Below are positions 24,305-37,854 of a stretch of DNA of 64,000 nt, piece by piece. This DNA comes from Phlebotomus papatasi. Its lineage: Eukaryota > Arthropoda > Insecta > Diptera > Psychodidae. Below the pieces are notes generated by a model, which saw nothing but the letters and a program-made list of their open reading frames with translations, was not told where the DNA came from and did not search any database. Both the position numbers and the translations under genes were made by a program. Position 1 is the stretch's first letter. Each line of letters begins with the position of its first letter. The stretch covers positions 27,838,001 through 27,902,000 of the forward strand of contig NC_077222.1 in the NCBI RefSeq assembly GCF_024763615.1, written 5' to 3'.

Positions 24305-24874
24305 AGGTTTAAGGTTGTTAAGCACTTTAAATACCTCGGATTGGTACTGACGACGAGTAATGAAGTCGGAATAGAGGTTAGCGAGAGACTCGCGGCGGGG
24401 AATAGAAGTTTCTTTGCGCTCTCGTCGATATTTTGATCAAGGAACGTCTCGCGGTCAACAAAGATCAAAATATACAGAACCATACTGAAGCCAGTCATAA
24501 CATATGATCTGGAAACAGTAGCGTTGACTCGCACAGAAGAGAGAAAGCTGCTAATCCTTGAGGAAACTACAGGGAAATTCCTAATAAGGAAGAAGTACGA
24601 ACTGAAGAAGCGTTATGGAGAGACCGACATTGTGGCCTGTATTCGGGCGAGAAGATTGAGCTGACTCGGTCACATCTGCCGTATGCCAGAGGAGAGGATG
24701 TCCAGGAAATTATATGAGCGAAATCCGAAGGGGGTTTCCCCGAACGAAATGGAAAACATAGTGGACGATGTCCTCAAAACACTGGGAGTGCTGCGACGCT
24801 GGCGGACTATGGCTTTAGATCGTGTGGAATGGCGAGGTGTTGTGCAGAAGACATTGTCTCTTAAAGGGATATAA
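24305..24874 (+). pseudogene. RTE-type reverse transcriptase C-terminal pseudogene, left copy
   Basis: A single plus-strand frame can be followed for 189 codons. It reads RFKVVKHFKYLGLVLTTSNE, SERLAAGNRSFFALSSIF, KIKIYRTILKPVITYDLETV, then LGHICRMPEERM and VLKTLGVLRRWRTMALDRVE before a terminal stop. The FKYLG, PVITYxxET and LGHICRMPxER motifs in this order are characteristic of the C-terminal part of RTE/craniofacial-development-protein-2-like reverse transcriptases. Two internal TGA codons interrupt it: one after SSIF, and one before LGHI where the family usually has Trp. The catalytic F/YxDD region is absent, so this is a dead 3' fragment. It is oriented opposite to the neighbouring non-LTR fragment. 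Confidence 0.75.
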
Positions 24875-24896
24875 GTGGCCACTTAAGTAAGTAATA

Positions 24897-25095
24897 CCGG
24901 CTTCACACTGGAGGTTTAGCCCAGTTCCCGAAGGTCTCAAAAATCTTAATAACAAGCTATTTTATTAATTTTTCAAAATCTAATGAATTATTTGCCCTTA
25001 ATATTCAATCTTAAACTACAATTTACTAAAAAATCATGTTTGATAAGGAATTAGACGAGTTATGCCAGATAGCTAAGCCTTAGATCTGAAGCCCG
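24897..25095. mobile_element. GGCTTCAGACCTAAGGC-family MITE, copy near 25 kb
   Basis: CCGGCTTCACACTGGAGG at the left and CCTTAGATCTGAAGCCCG at the right, followed at once by a partial second arm (to 25135). It occurs again at 33571-33769 because of the contig overlap. Confidence 0.65.
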
Positions 25096-25824
25096 TATAA
25101 GACTGGAGGTTTAGCTTAGTTCCCGAAGGTCTTGCGAAGGATTTGAAATTTTTTATTGAATACTGAAATGGTTATCGATTGAATTTATTTTACCAGGGGC
25201 CCATCAAGTGTAATAAAAAGTGAAGCTATTTTTCACTTTTCCTTGTAAAAATTTTGCAGATATTGCACCGCGACTTAAACAAATTTGCTTCTAATTCTTG
25301 TATTATTTTGGCGAACATTATGAAAAATGTATTTTCAGATAGCTTTTAATGCACGATTTCAAAATATATCAGACTGATAACTCAATTCTCTTTAGGAAAA
25401 AACTTGCCAACAGTCTTCAGTGCCTCTATGAAAAAACGTATGGAAAAATGAAATGTCGACGTCGAGAGGCCACTTTACATTGTGATTGTCCGGCTTTTAG
25501 GAAAGTAAATAGAGAATTTCTAGCAACTTTTACGGTGTCAATGGTGTCAACTAATTGCAAATAAGTTGTTGTAAAATTAAACTTTCGTCTGATACTTTAC
25601 TCTTTGTTATGTTAGCCTTTTTGCACTAACGACGCTTACATCCAACAAGCGATGACCCCTCCTGGGAATTTTTGGTTAATCACTTGCACTCTGAGCTTTA
25701 CCCTGATACACTTTATAATTGGGGATCTATTATTGCGAGCATTGTGAGTAAAGCACCCAACCCGGGAGTTAATTTTCAGGGAATTAGCGTTAATCCCTCT
25801 GTACCAAAAACGTCATACATTTGT

Positions 25825-26020
25825 GACAAATTTTTATCCCAAAAAGTTGTTTTCTTCGGGTAAAATGATTAAGAATAAGGGGAATAAGGGATCTTTCAAC
25901 GCAAATGTTTAATGTTCTGCAAATACCTCATATATAAACCTATTTAAGTTTTTTAAATCAATAACCAAAGTTCCTAGAAATCATTTCTTAATCCTAAAAT
26001 TTTACCCAAACGTACGACTT
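25825..26020. repeat. Inverted repeat related to Stowaway-like termini
   Basis: CCCAAAAAGTTGTTTTCTTC at the left pairs with CCCAAACGTACGACTTTTTG at the right. The right side shares GTCGTACGTTTGG with the element at 40679. The same repeat is present at 34499-34694 through the contig overlap. Confidence 0.5.
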
Positions 26021-26689
26021 TTTGGGACACATTTAAATGTATTGAACCTTTGTCAAATTCATTACATTTTTAGCAAAAATCTAAAATCAAAGCAAAAGTA
26101 TAATATCAAAAAGTTTTTGATATTATATTAGACTTCGGAGTTTATTTGACCATTTCTTGGACTGTTTCAATCAAGCACTATATTGGATTTATAAGGCAAT
26201 AATAATGTGTTTCTAAAAATTTCTACAAATTAATATTATTGTAGTTTCACTGAAAGTGACAAAATTTTCGAATAGCCAGATCCCCCGGAGGAGCGCACCA
26301 CTGGTACCAATTCAAATGAGAGCTCCTATAAAGAGTTACTGAACGGTGCCAGAGAGTGATGATTCCCCATTATAAGTCATTAAGAAACTTGTATTTACAA
26401 AGCCAGTAAATATTTGTCTCGACTGAAGTATACTATTAATTGGAAAATTTCTAATAGGGTGAAAGAAACGTCTATTAACACTTTAAGAACTCGTGTCAGC
26501 ATCTATTGACACCCTTCTCTGTACCATTTGGGATATGAAATTTGAACATCTCTGTTTATAGTAAAAGGTATATTACAGAAAAAACGTTATATTACTTATA
26601 TTTTTCTAGATACATTAAATAATTTTCAACATTTTCACAAAAAGTGTCAATAGGGGTTCCCTGTCGAACAGACGTTCCTCCGACCCTAG

Positions 26690-26990
26690 ATGAGCAGAAC
26701 AGGTCTCAGTCAAAATCCCGAAAGCCAAAATCCGGAACACCAAAAACCCGAAAACCAAAATCCCAAATTGCCCAAAATTCCGAAATCCAAAAACCCGAAT
26801 TCTTAAAAGTGTCATAGCTACTCCCACGATTGTACCCGCGCTTGCTGGAGGCACAGGGAAATTTTCTGTGTCTTAGGAAATTATTCTACACATTGTCCTC
26901 CACTTTCGCTTTAGGAATTTTGGCCCTTTCGGGATTTTTGCGTTCGGAATTTTGGCTTTCAGAATTTTGGCTGCCTCCGGAGCAGAACTG
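26690..26990. repeat. CCGAAAxCCAAAATCC short tandem array with inverted counterpart
   Basis: About nine degenerate units of AAAATCCCGAAAGCC occupy 26715-26800, and an inverted set (GGAATTTTGGC, CGGGATTTTTG) occupies 26910-26980. It is duplicated at 35364-35664 by the contig overlap. Confidence 0.5.
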
Positions 26991-29438
26991 TTTTTTTTTA
27001 TAGTTAATCAAATGTCTTGTGATAAGAAAACCAAATTCTTTTATTTCCAGTCACACATATAGGCACTAGATTTTTAAAAGCATTAACGATCATTTACGAT
27101 TTTAACAATCTTTCACCTGAAATCAACAAACAAACCTAATGAAACGAAACGTAAACTGTTATTGTTTATTTGCTTAATTGGTAAATAAGTAATAATTCTC
27201 CACTGTATTGACGAAAACTCAGTCATTACTTTCGCAGTCTAAATAAATTCCCCATAGCATTTACTATTGTTAAAATATTATTCAGGTGGTTTAAAGTTCT
27301 GCACAGTGCATTTGCAACTTTATCATGAACCATATAGAATTGTATGAACTTTTCGCATGAACAACACATTATTCCATTCACTTTGTTATCCATTTTTGAA
27401 TAAAATTTAAAGGAAAAGTTACTAATTATAAATTTTCAGTTGCATTCTACTGAACCTCTATCTATCTCAGACAACTGAATCCGTATATAAAATATTAATT
27501 CACTTTTAAAGTGAACGTGGTCAAAGTGTTTTCCACAACGACGGAAATATCAAACTGTGTTTTTCATCCAATATTTCTATACAAGGTAGTATATTAGATG
27601 CAACATCGTGACACAAATATTGCATTAAAGTATCATTGAATAAAGTTGAGCAATTTCATAGCAAAAAATAAATAAATAAAAGTATAAAATGTGCATTAAA
27701 AACTATTTAATTTTCCAATGACACAATTTCTTTCAATATTTTTTCACAGAAACTATTTATAAAATATGTATTAGAACGTGGAATAAACAAAGTGTTATCG
27801 TACTTTTTATTCAAAAGCCAATGCTTTAATCAATAAATTGTGCTTTCTTTAATCAGATTTACTTGCTCCTTGCTCTCTCTTTCCTTTTCTTTTTCTACCA
27901 AAAATTCTTACTCCTCTACCTGAATCACATGAATACGATTTGTGCAGCAGAAAGAACTCAAACGTTTTCCTCAATTTGCTTTGTTTACAACTTTTTCCAA
28001 AGCACTTTTTTTTTATGAAATCCAATGAAAGGCAGAGATTTCAAACAACAAGCACTTCGTCTTCACTGAAATACCTCATCTTTTCGTTTGAAGAATCCAT
28101 AACAAAAAGACTTTTCTGCTCTGTCCAGAATACAAAAAAAATTGACGCAGGAAAGTCGCAAAAAGATGGGTTGAGACGAAGAATTATTTAAAAAATTCCC
28201 CAGATGTGTATACATTGAATATTTTTCGCAGTGTTCAAATAGATGTGGAGTAATTTGTTGAAAGAAAAATCAAACCCATTCATTTTCAGCATCAAACACA
28301 CTACTATAACTTCTTTTTTTTAAAAACTCCTTCAAGTTTCTTGTTTTCATTCTATCTTTTTCTCACTCTCACCCAAAAATTTATTAATAGACTTTTTTTT
28401 CATACTGCAGTGACTAAAGAATTAATAATAATTTCTTGACAATTAAGTGCGAAATTTTCTTCCCGAAAATTCTTTTTGCTCTTTTCCATATATATATACT
28501 TTATCATGGAGAAAATAATGAATAAAAGTCTTTTATATACCAAATTTTTACCAACGTTAGCAACTTGCATGAATTTCAAATTCTGAGCAGTTTTTCCCGG
28601 GGCCTTTGCACTTTCTACCTCACCCCATATTGATTTATTTGCTAATGAGATTTTTCACATGGAAAAGGAATTTCCTCAACACAAAATCTGGTGGCTTAGA
28701 GTACAATTAGTGCTGAAAATTATTTCTCTCACTAATTGCTTGCCTGAACTATCTACAAAATTCACGCACATGTCTCTCTCTCTAAAACAATTAATGTAAA
28801 TGATATTCTCCAGCATTTTAAAGTATTAATCGGCGGTGTTTTTTTTTTTTCATTACAGGAAAGAGGATGAAAATCTTTCAATTAATGTCTATTATAAAGT
28901 TATTTGCAATCACGGAAAAAAGATAATAACAGATTTTATTAGAAATACCAATTATTTTTCTCGGAAATGGCAAAAACACGTCCTACCTTTGTGAAATGCT
29001 CGAATTCGTGATATAACATATAAATTAGTTTCGGATAGATTAACAGTTGTTTTGTAATCAAGATTCTGGGAAAAGTATCGTACCCACGAGTTCACGTTAT
29101 GTTGACCGGATCACATCCGATTTAAACCGATGTGAACCGAACTATAAGTCATCTAAAAGGACTCAAGTTAGAGTTAAAAAACTCTATTAAGCTAATTCAA
29201 AACCTGCTCCAAATGGAAATTTTTCGCTACTCCAAATGGAAACGTCACTGTTTTCATGATAAATACAGTACTAAATTACTATATTTATATATTTTATATA
29301 CCACAGTTTAATTATTTAGTTAATTTTGCTCCAAATACAGCGAAAATCCATTCATATACACAAATTTTAATTTGTTAATTTCTCAGAAAAATTAAAAGTA
29401 CACTTTTCACCATCGAATTTTTTATCGATCGACCATGT

Positions 29439-29938
29439 NNNNNNNNNNNNNNNNNNNNNNNNNNNNNNNNNNNNNNNNNNNNNNNNNNNNNNNNNNNNNN
29501 NNNNNNNNNNNNNNNNNNNNNNNNNNNNNNNNNNNNNNNNNNNNNNNNNNNNNNNNNNNNNNNNNNNNNNNNNNNNNNNNNNNNNNNNNNNNNNNNNNNN
29601 NNNNNNNNNNNNNNNNNNNNNNNNNNNNNNNNNNNNNNNNNNNNNNNNNNNNNNNNNNNNNNNNNNNNNNNNNNNNNNNNNNNNNNNNNNNNNNNNNNNN
29701 NNNNNNNNNNNNNNNNNNNNNNNNNNNNNNNNNNNNNNNNNNNNNNNNNNNNNNNNNNNNNNNNNNNNNNNNNNNNNNNNNNNNNNNNNNNNNNNNNNNN
29801 NNNNNNNNNNNNNNNNNNNNNNNNNNNNNNNNNNNNNNNNNNNNNNNNNNNNNNNNNNNNNNNNNNNNNNNNNNNNNNNNNNNNNNNNNNNNNNNNNNNN
29901 NNNNNNNNNNNNNNNNNNNNNNNNNNNNNNNNNNNNNN
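29439..29938. other. Assembly gap of exactly 500 N
   Basis: Five hundred consecutive Ns, a round number used as a placeholder for unknown gap length. The sequence left of the gap (ending GATCGACCATGT) continues, as far as content goes, at 38113 rather than across the gap. The sequence right of the gap (starting GATTAACCAGCCC) is preceded by real sequence at 21264. The true gap size is therefore probably negative. Confidence 0.98.
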
Positions 29939-31543
29939 GATTAACCAGCCCACTCAAAAAGTCCACTCAATTACACTCTTTCTCTCTATTAAACTTGGAT
30001 GTATTCTTTTGAAGAAAAGAACATTTACAATATGATTTGTTGTTTATCTTTCTCCCCTTTCAACTTATGTGAATATCCAATTACGGTCAGTTTTTACGCA
30101 ATGTACTCATATTGTCCAAGTCAGCAAATTTTTCATCTCTTTCCAATACACAAACCTTCTTTTAATATCACCTTACTTCACACACATTTTCCAACACAAT
30201 TTTTTTATCTCACTCTCTCTCTTTCTCTTTCTTTCACGTACGATTTTTCTTTCTTAAACCGTATTCCTCTACACACATACACTGGTAAATCCGATAAAAT
30301 TATTATTGCATTTACTACATAAATTCCACTAAAAGTCTCCTCGTCATCTAATTAACCTGTCGAAGGTGAAAATCATGTGAAAAACCTCCTCCAACAAGAG
30401 TTGCTGCTATAACGCAGTATATGATTTTACACAATACACAGTAAAAAAAATTGGTAATATATGAAATAAAATAAAAGTCTGACATAGAAAAGACTTCACA
30501 GCACAACTACAGCTTTGTTAATTCAACCAGATGACGTCACAGACGTTTGCAACAAAAAAACACCACTAATTCATTTTTTTTCATTATTTTGCACTCCTCC
30601 CCAACTCTACCCTCGTCATTCTTTCGAACTGAATAAATAATTAACTGGATGAAATATAAATTTTTCTTTTCGAAAATTCTCTCCTCCCGAGCAACAGCAC
30701 GTTCTGCACTGATGAACGTCACGTAGAAACTAACACAACAAAAAATCAACATTCCATGTGACTCTCTTGCTACACATTTTTCCTACTTGTCTCTCTCACA
30801 CACTCTCTCGCACTCTCTCATTTTCTCATTCGCAAATATCACACTGATCAAAAATTCCCTCAACACATCAACAAAATTACAAATTCTCTCCCAAATACCA
30901 CCAACAAGAACCCCACTCTATATCTCTCTCTTTCTCTCAAAGTTTCTCATGTAAGATTTTGTGATTCTCAGAAAGTCTTTTTTTTTCAGTGCTACGAAAC
31001 CTTTTGAGATGTGCAAAATTAACTACAATTTTCAGTAGTGGGATCATCACAGTAACCCAAAGGCACCATTCATAATGTTTTACATTTCAAAGTCAATTTC
31101 CCATACTGGATCAAACCACATCAATCAACTTAGAACTGTAACACTTTAATAATACTAATTGAATTATAAATTCAATCGACTGGATAATCTATAAGTTAAT
31201 TCGCAAAGTCTTTCAACTAAACAATATGTATAAGTGAGAAGTGTGAGATTTTAATTAGTTGAAGGACTCCCCTATAGTTCTCTCAAGTTGTAAATAATGA
31301 TGATGATGACATAGTTTTCTATTCGTAATAAAAATTAAATAAATTCGATCAATAGAAAATATAAGAACTTTGGAAAATTTTCGTGAATTTTTCCCTAAAT
31401 TTACAAAACTTTGTAATAAAAAGTTTGAGAACAGTCCCCAGGCGCTACTCGTAGCAGAAAACAGTTCCCTCACGCGGAGAAAAACATTGCTAATCCAGTG
31501 CCAAGAAATTAACGAAATAGGATGGTGTGTTACATTTTGAAAA

Positions 31544-32807
31544 GATAGATAGATAGATAGATTTATTTGCTCTTAAACCATCTGCGGCTGCCGCCGACTT
31601 CACAACCGACCTCATCGGGCAAGACGGCAGAAAATCCCGAATCACTGGTCGTATAGGCCATATTTATTTTCACAAATCATCATTAGACAATATATGTGTG
31701 TTTTGAGAAGCTTTGCAGATGGAAAGAGGTGGGTCCCAGCATGGACTCCTAGGAGGAGTACGTATTTGCTGGAGACTAAGCAGGGGATAGGAATGGATGA
31801 TGGGGAAAGGGAATAATCAACACCAGGGATACAAAGAAAACCAAAACTGTCAAACGTATGAAGGCCGCGAAGAGGCCCCCAGAAGAAAACAAAAAGAAAA
31901 TCAAACAAGAAAAAAAAAGTGAATAGACACGCGATAAAAAATGAAGAGACGTGGAGAAAAAGACAAAACAAAATAAAACAAGATCAAGCAGAATGTCAGA
32001 AATTACACGAGTGCAAATCAAATAATACAAAAAATACTACAAATTCTAATGCGCATATGAAAAGTGAGACCCGAGCATCAGCAGAAGTAATCAAATCAAA
32101 TACGGGACATCCACACACGCAACAAGAACCCGGGACACCAGCCACCGCCTCCCAGAGCCCAGACAACAACCCAAAGAAAACCCCCGCCGTGGCAAACCCC
32201 AAAGCCTCCCGCGCCCACCTGACCTTCACAATTTCGGGCAAAAGAGAAGCTGAAGGCCGAGAGAAAAACCCAGACATAGGCAAAGCTAGTGAGGGAGCTT
32301 CAGTTTCAGGATAAACGAGTTAGCCCAGGCAGTACATAAGGTATCCCTGCAAGCCGCCAACCACTCATAAGAAGCAGAGACTGGATTATCCCAAGCACGC
32401 ATCGCATTATGTAACTATCCCGCGGCGGAAATGAACCCCGGACGCTCAGCGCAATACTCCGCCCAAATCAAGCGCTTCAATCGATTCGAAAAGGTCTGGT
32501 AGCTTATATGTGGTTCTTTCAAGTTTAGAGGCAGTTCATTATATAGAGAAGGTGCCACATATAAAAAGGATCTTTTAAAAAGTTCCTTCCGCGGAAATGG
32601 AACTGCTGCGGGTGCTACACTTCGCAGTGGTCTACCTCTATTAGTATTATAAAAACCACCACGGACAAAAAACACTCTAAGAGTCTTATATTTAAAACTG
32701 TACGAGAGAGGGAGTATACGGAGATCAATGAACGACTTAAATAAGGAATCGCGCTTACTTTTACGAAGTATGGCTCGTAAGATATCGTAAGTGCGGATGA
32801 ATTTGAC
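31544..32807 (-). mobile_element. 5'-truncated non-LTR element with (TATC)n tail, right copy
   Basis: Duplicate of 22870-24133 through the unmerged contig overlap. Confidence 0.6.
32415..32807 (-). pseudogene. Non-LTR retrotransposon reverse transcriptase C-terminal fragment, right copy
   Basis: Same fragment as at 23741-24133, present again because of the duplicated contig end. It should be treated as one locus. Confidence 0.7.
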
Positions 32808-32978
32808 ATCCTCATATTCGTAAGCTTTTCTTTACTTCTAGAACTTAAGGATGATCTTTACCGATCCGATCTACCATGTCTGATCGATGAGAACCGTTTT
32901 TTTGAACACTAGAATTAAAGAAAAGCTTAAGAACAGGAGGGTGTCAAGGTCACCCTACTTCAGCGGTCTTGTGACTAG

Positions 32979-33548
32979 AGGTTTAAGGTTGTTAAGCACT
33001 TTAAATACCTCGGATTGGTACTGACGACGAGTAATGAAGTCGGAATAGAGGTTAGCGAGAGACTCGCGGCGGGGAATAGAAGTTTCTTTGCGCTCTCGTC
33101 GATATTTTGATCAAGGAACGTCTCGCGGTCAACAAAGATCAAAATATACAGAACCATACTGAAGCCAGTCATAACATATGATCTGGAAACAGTAGCGTTG
33201 ACTCGCACAGAAGAGAGAAAGCTGCTAATCCTTGAGGAAACTACAGGGAAATTCCTAATAAGGAAGAAGTACGAACTGAAGAAGCGTTATGGAGAGACCG
33301 ACATTGTGGCCTGTATTCGGGCGAGAAGATTGAGCTGACTCGGTCACATCTGCCGTATGCCAGAGGAGAGGATGTCCAGGAAATTATATGAGCGAAATCC
33401 GAAGGGGGTTTCCCCGAACGAAATGGAAAACATAGTGGACGATGTCCTCAAAACACTGGGAGTGCTGCGACGCTGGCGGACTATGGCTTTAGATCGTGTG
33501 GAATGGCGAGGTGTTGTGCAGAAGACATTGTCTCTTAAAGGGATATAA
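32979..33548 (+). pseudogene. RTE-type reverse transcriptase C-terminal pseudogene, right copy
   Basis: Identical repeat of the fragment at 24305-24874, including the same two TGA interruptions. Shared inactivating changes are expected if this is one locus assembled twice. Confidence 0.75.
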
Positions 33549-36500
33549 GTGGCCACTTAAGTAAGTAATACCGGCTTCACACTGGAGGTTTAGCCCAGTT
33601 CCCGAAGGTCTCAAAAATCTTAATAACAAGCTATTTTATTAATTTTTCAAAATCTAATGAATTATTTGCCCTTAATATTCAATCTTAAACTACAATTTAC
33701 TAAAAAATCATGTTTGATAAGGAATTAGACGAGTTATGCCAGATAGCTAAGCCTTAGATCTGAAGCCCGTATAAGACTGGAGGTTTAGCTTAGTTCCCGA
33801 AGGTCTTGCGAAGGATTTGAAATTTTTTATTGAATACTGAAATGGTTATCGATTGAATTTATTTTACCAGGGGCCCATCAAGTGTAATAAAAAGTGAAGC
33901 TATTTTTCACTTTTCCTTGTAAAAATTTTGCAGATATTGCACCGCGACTTAAACAAATTTGCTTCTAATTCTTGTATTATTTTGGCGAACATTATGAAAA
34001 ATGTATTTTCAGATAGCTTTTAATGCACGATTTCAAAATATATCAGACTGATAACTCAATTCTCTTTAGGAAAAAACTTGCCAACAGTCTTCAGTGCCTC
34101 TATGAAAAAACGTATGGAAAAATGAAATGTCGACGTCGAGAGGCCACTTTACATTGTGATTGTCCGGCTTTTAGGAAAGTAAATAGAGAATTTCTAGCAA
34201 CTTTTACGGTGTCAATGGTGTCAACTAATTGCAAATAAGTTGTTGTAAAATTAAACTTTCGTCTGATACTTTACTCTTTGTTATGTTAGCCTTTTTGCAC
34301 TAACGACGCTTACATCCAACAAGCGATGACCCCTCCTGGGAATTTTTGGTTAATCACTTGCACTCTGAGCTTTACCCTGATACACTTTATAATTGGGGAT
34401 CTATTATTGCGAGCATTGTGAGTAAAGCACCCAACCCGGGAGTTAATTTTCAGGGAATTAGCGTTAATCCCTCTGTACCAAAAACGTCATACATTTGTGA
34501 CAAATTTTTATCCCAAAAAGTTGTTTTCTTCGGGTAAAATGATTAAGAATAAGGGGAATAAGGGATCTTTCAACGCAAATGTTTAATGTTCTGCAAATAC
34601 CTCATATATAAACCTATTTAAGTTTTTTAAATCAATAACCAAAGTTCCTAGAAATCATTTCTTAATCCTAAAATTTTACCCAAACGTACGACTTTTTGGG
34701 ACACATTTAAATGTATTGAACCTTTGTCAAATTCATTACATTTTTAGCAAAAATCTAAAATCAAAGCAAAAGTATAATATCAAAAAGTTTTTGATATTAT
34801 ATTAGACTTCGGAGTTTATTTGACCATTTCTTGGACTGTTTCAATCAAGCACTATATTGGATTTATAAGGCAATAATAATGTGTTTCTAAAAATTTCTAC
34901 AAATTAATATTATTGTAGTTTCACTGAAAGTGACAAAATTTTCGAATAGCCAGATCCCCCGGAGGAGCGCACCACTGGTACCAATTCAAATGAGAGCTCC
35001 TATAAAGAGTTACTGAACGGTGCCAGAGAGTGATGATTCCCCATTATAAGTCATTAAGAAACTTGTATTTACAAAGCCAGTAAATATTTGTCTCGACTGA
35101 AGTATACTATTAATTGGAAAATTTCTAATAGGGTGAAAGAAACGTCTATTAACACTTTAAGAACTCGTGTCAGCATCTATTGACACCCTTCTCTGTACCA
35201 TTTGGGATATGAAATTTGAACATCTCTGTTTATAGTAAAAGGTATATTACAGAAAAAACGTTATATTACTTATATTTTTCTAGATACATTAAATAATTTT
35301 CAACATTTTCACAAAAAGTGTCAATAGGGGTTCCCTGTCGAACAGACGTTCCTCCGACCCTAGATGAGCAGAACAGGTCTCAGTCAAAATCCCGAAAGCC
35401 AAAATCCGGAACACCAAAAACCCGAAAACCAAAATCCCAAATTGCCCAAAATTCCGAAATCCAAAAACCCGAATTCTTAAAAGTGTCATAGCTACTCCCA
35501 CGATTGTACCCGCGCTTGCTGGAGGCACAGGGAAATTTTCTGTGTCTTAGGAAATTATTCTACACATTGTCCTCCACTTTCGCTTTAGGAATTTTGGCCC
35601 TTTCGGGATTTTTGCGTTCGGAATTTTGGCTTTCAGAATTTTGGCTGCCTCCGGAGCAGAACTGTTTTTTTTATAGTTAATCAAATGTCTTGTGATAAGA
35701 AAACCAAATTCTTTTATTTCCAGTCACACATATAGGCACTAGATTTTTAAAAGCATTAACGATCATTTACGATTTTAACAATCTTTCACCTGAAATCAAC
35801 AAACAAACCTAATGAAACGAAACGTAAACTGTTATTGTTTATTTGCTTAATTGGTAAATAAGTAATAATTCTCCACTGTATTGACGAAAACTCAGTCATT
35901 ACTTTCGCAGTCTAAATAAATTCCCCATAGCATTTACTATTGTTAAAATATTATTCAGGTGGTTTAAAGTTCTGCACAGTGCATTTGCAACTTTATCATG
36001 AACCATATAGAATTGTATGAACTTTTCGCATGAACAACACATTATTCCATTCACTTTGTTATCCATTTTTGAATAAAATTTAAAGGAAAAGTTACTAATT
36101 ATAAATTTTCAGTTGCATTCTACTGAACCTCTATCTATCTCAGACAACTGAATCCGTATATAAAATATTAATTCACTTTTAAAGTGAACGTGGTCAAAGT
36201 GTTTTCCACAACGACGGAAATATCAAACTGTGTTTTTCATCCAATATTTCTATACAAGGTAGTATATTAGATGCAACATCGTGACACAAATATTGCATTA
36301 AAGTATCATTGAATAAAGTTGAGCAATTTCATAGCAAAAAATAAATAAATAAAAGTATAAAATGTGCATTAAAAACTATTTAATTTTCCAATGACACAAT
36401 TTCTTTCAATATTTTTTCACAGAAACTATTTATAAAATATGTATTAGAACGTGGAATAAACAAAGTGTTATCGTACTTTTTATTCAAAAGCCAATGCTTT

Positions 36501-37854
36501 AATCAATAAATTGTGCTTTCTTTAATCAGATTTACTTGCTCCTTGCTCTCTCTTTCCTTTTCTTTTTCTACCAAAAATTCTTACTCCTCTACCTGAATCA
36601 CATGAATACGATTTGTGCAGCAGAAAGAACTCAAACGTTTTCCTCAATTTGCTTTGTTTACAACTTTTTCCAAAGCACTTTTTTTTTATGAAATCCAATG
36701 AAAGGCAGAGATTTCAAACAACAAGCACTTCGTCTTCACTGAAATACCTCATCTTTTCGTTTGAAGAATCCATAACAAAAAGACTTTTCTGCCTCTGTCC
36801 AGAATACAAAAAAAATTGACGCAGGAAAGTCGCAAAAAAGATGGGTTGAGACGAAGAATTATTTAAAAAATTCCCCAGATGTGTATACATTGAATATTTT
36901 TCGCAGTGTTCAAATAGATGTGGAGTAATTTGTTGAAAGAAAAATCAAACCCATTCATTTTCAGCATCAAACACACTACTATAACTTCTTTTTTTTAAAA
37001 ACTCCTTCAAGTTTCTTGTTTTCATTCTATCTTTTTCTCACTCTCACCCAAAAATTTATTAATAGACTTTTTTTTCATACTGCAGTGACTAAAGAATTAA
37101 TAATAATTTCTTGACAATTTAAGTGCGAAATTTTCTTCCCGAAAATTCTTTTTGCTCTTTTCCATATATATATACTTTATCATGGAGAAAATAATGAATA
37201 AAAGTCTTTTATATACCAAATTTTTACCAACGTTAGCAACTTGCATGAATTTCAAATTCTGAGCAGTTTTTCCCGGGGCCTTTGCACTTTCTACCTCACC
37301 CCATATTGATTTATTTGCTAATGAGATTTTTCACATGGAAAAGGAATTTCCTCAACACAAAATCTGGTGGCTTAGAGTACAATTAGTGCTGAAAATTATT
37401 TCTCTCACTAATTGCTTGCCTGAACTATCTACAAAATTCACGCACATGTCTCTCTCTCTAAAACAATTAATGTAAATGATATTCTCCAGCATTTTAAAGT
37501 ATTAATCGGCGGTGTTTTTTTTTTCATTACAGGAAAGAGGATGAAAATCTTTCAATTAATGTCTATTATAAAGTTATTTGCAATCACGGAAAAAAGATAA
37601 TAACAGATTTTATTAGAAATACCAATTATTTTTCTCGGAAATGGCAAAAACACGTCCTACCTTTGTGAAATGCTCGAATTCGTGATATAACATATAAATT
37701 AGTTTCGGATAGATTAACAGTTGTTTTGTAATCAAGATTCTGGGAAAAGTATCGTACCCACGAGTTCACGTTATGTTGACCGGATCACATCCGATTTAAA
37801 CCGATGTGAACCGAACTATAAGTCATCTAAAAGGACTCAAGTTAGAGTTAAAAA

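Larger units (their letters stand above)
21265..29438 (+). repeat. Left copy of 8,174-bp near-identical direct repeat (probable contig overlap)
   Basis: This block matches 29939-38112 at a constant offset of 8,674 from its first base, and the net length is identical. The differences I found are small: one T fewer in the right copy at a T run near 26990, one extra C near 28119, one extra A in an A run near 28150, one extra T near 28440, and two fewer Ts in the T run near 28840. Differences of this kind are sequencing or polishing noise rather than evolutionary divergence. The right end of the copy falls exactly on the N gap. Confidence 0.97.
25136..29438. other. tws intron 1, mostly unrecognised (also at 33810-38112)
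   Basis: It contains the two small repeats listed, CT-rich stretches at 27860-27900 and 28770-28785, and short ORFs without coding signatures. Confidence 0.6.

Noticed and set aside
29367..29966. Long open frames of up to 199 codons on both strands
   Set aside because: They consist almost wholly of undefined residues across the 500-N gap.
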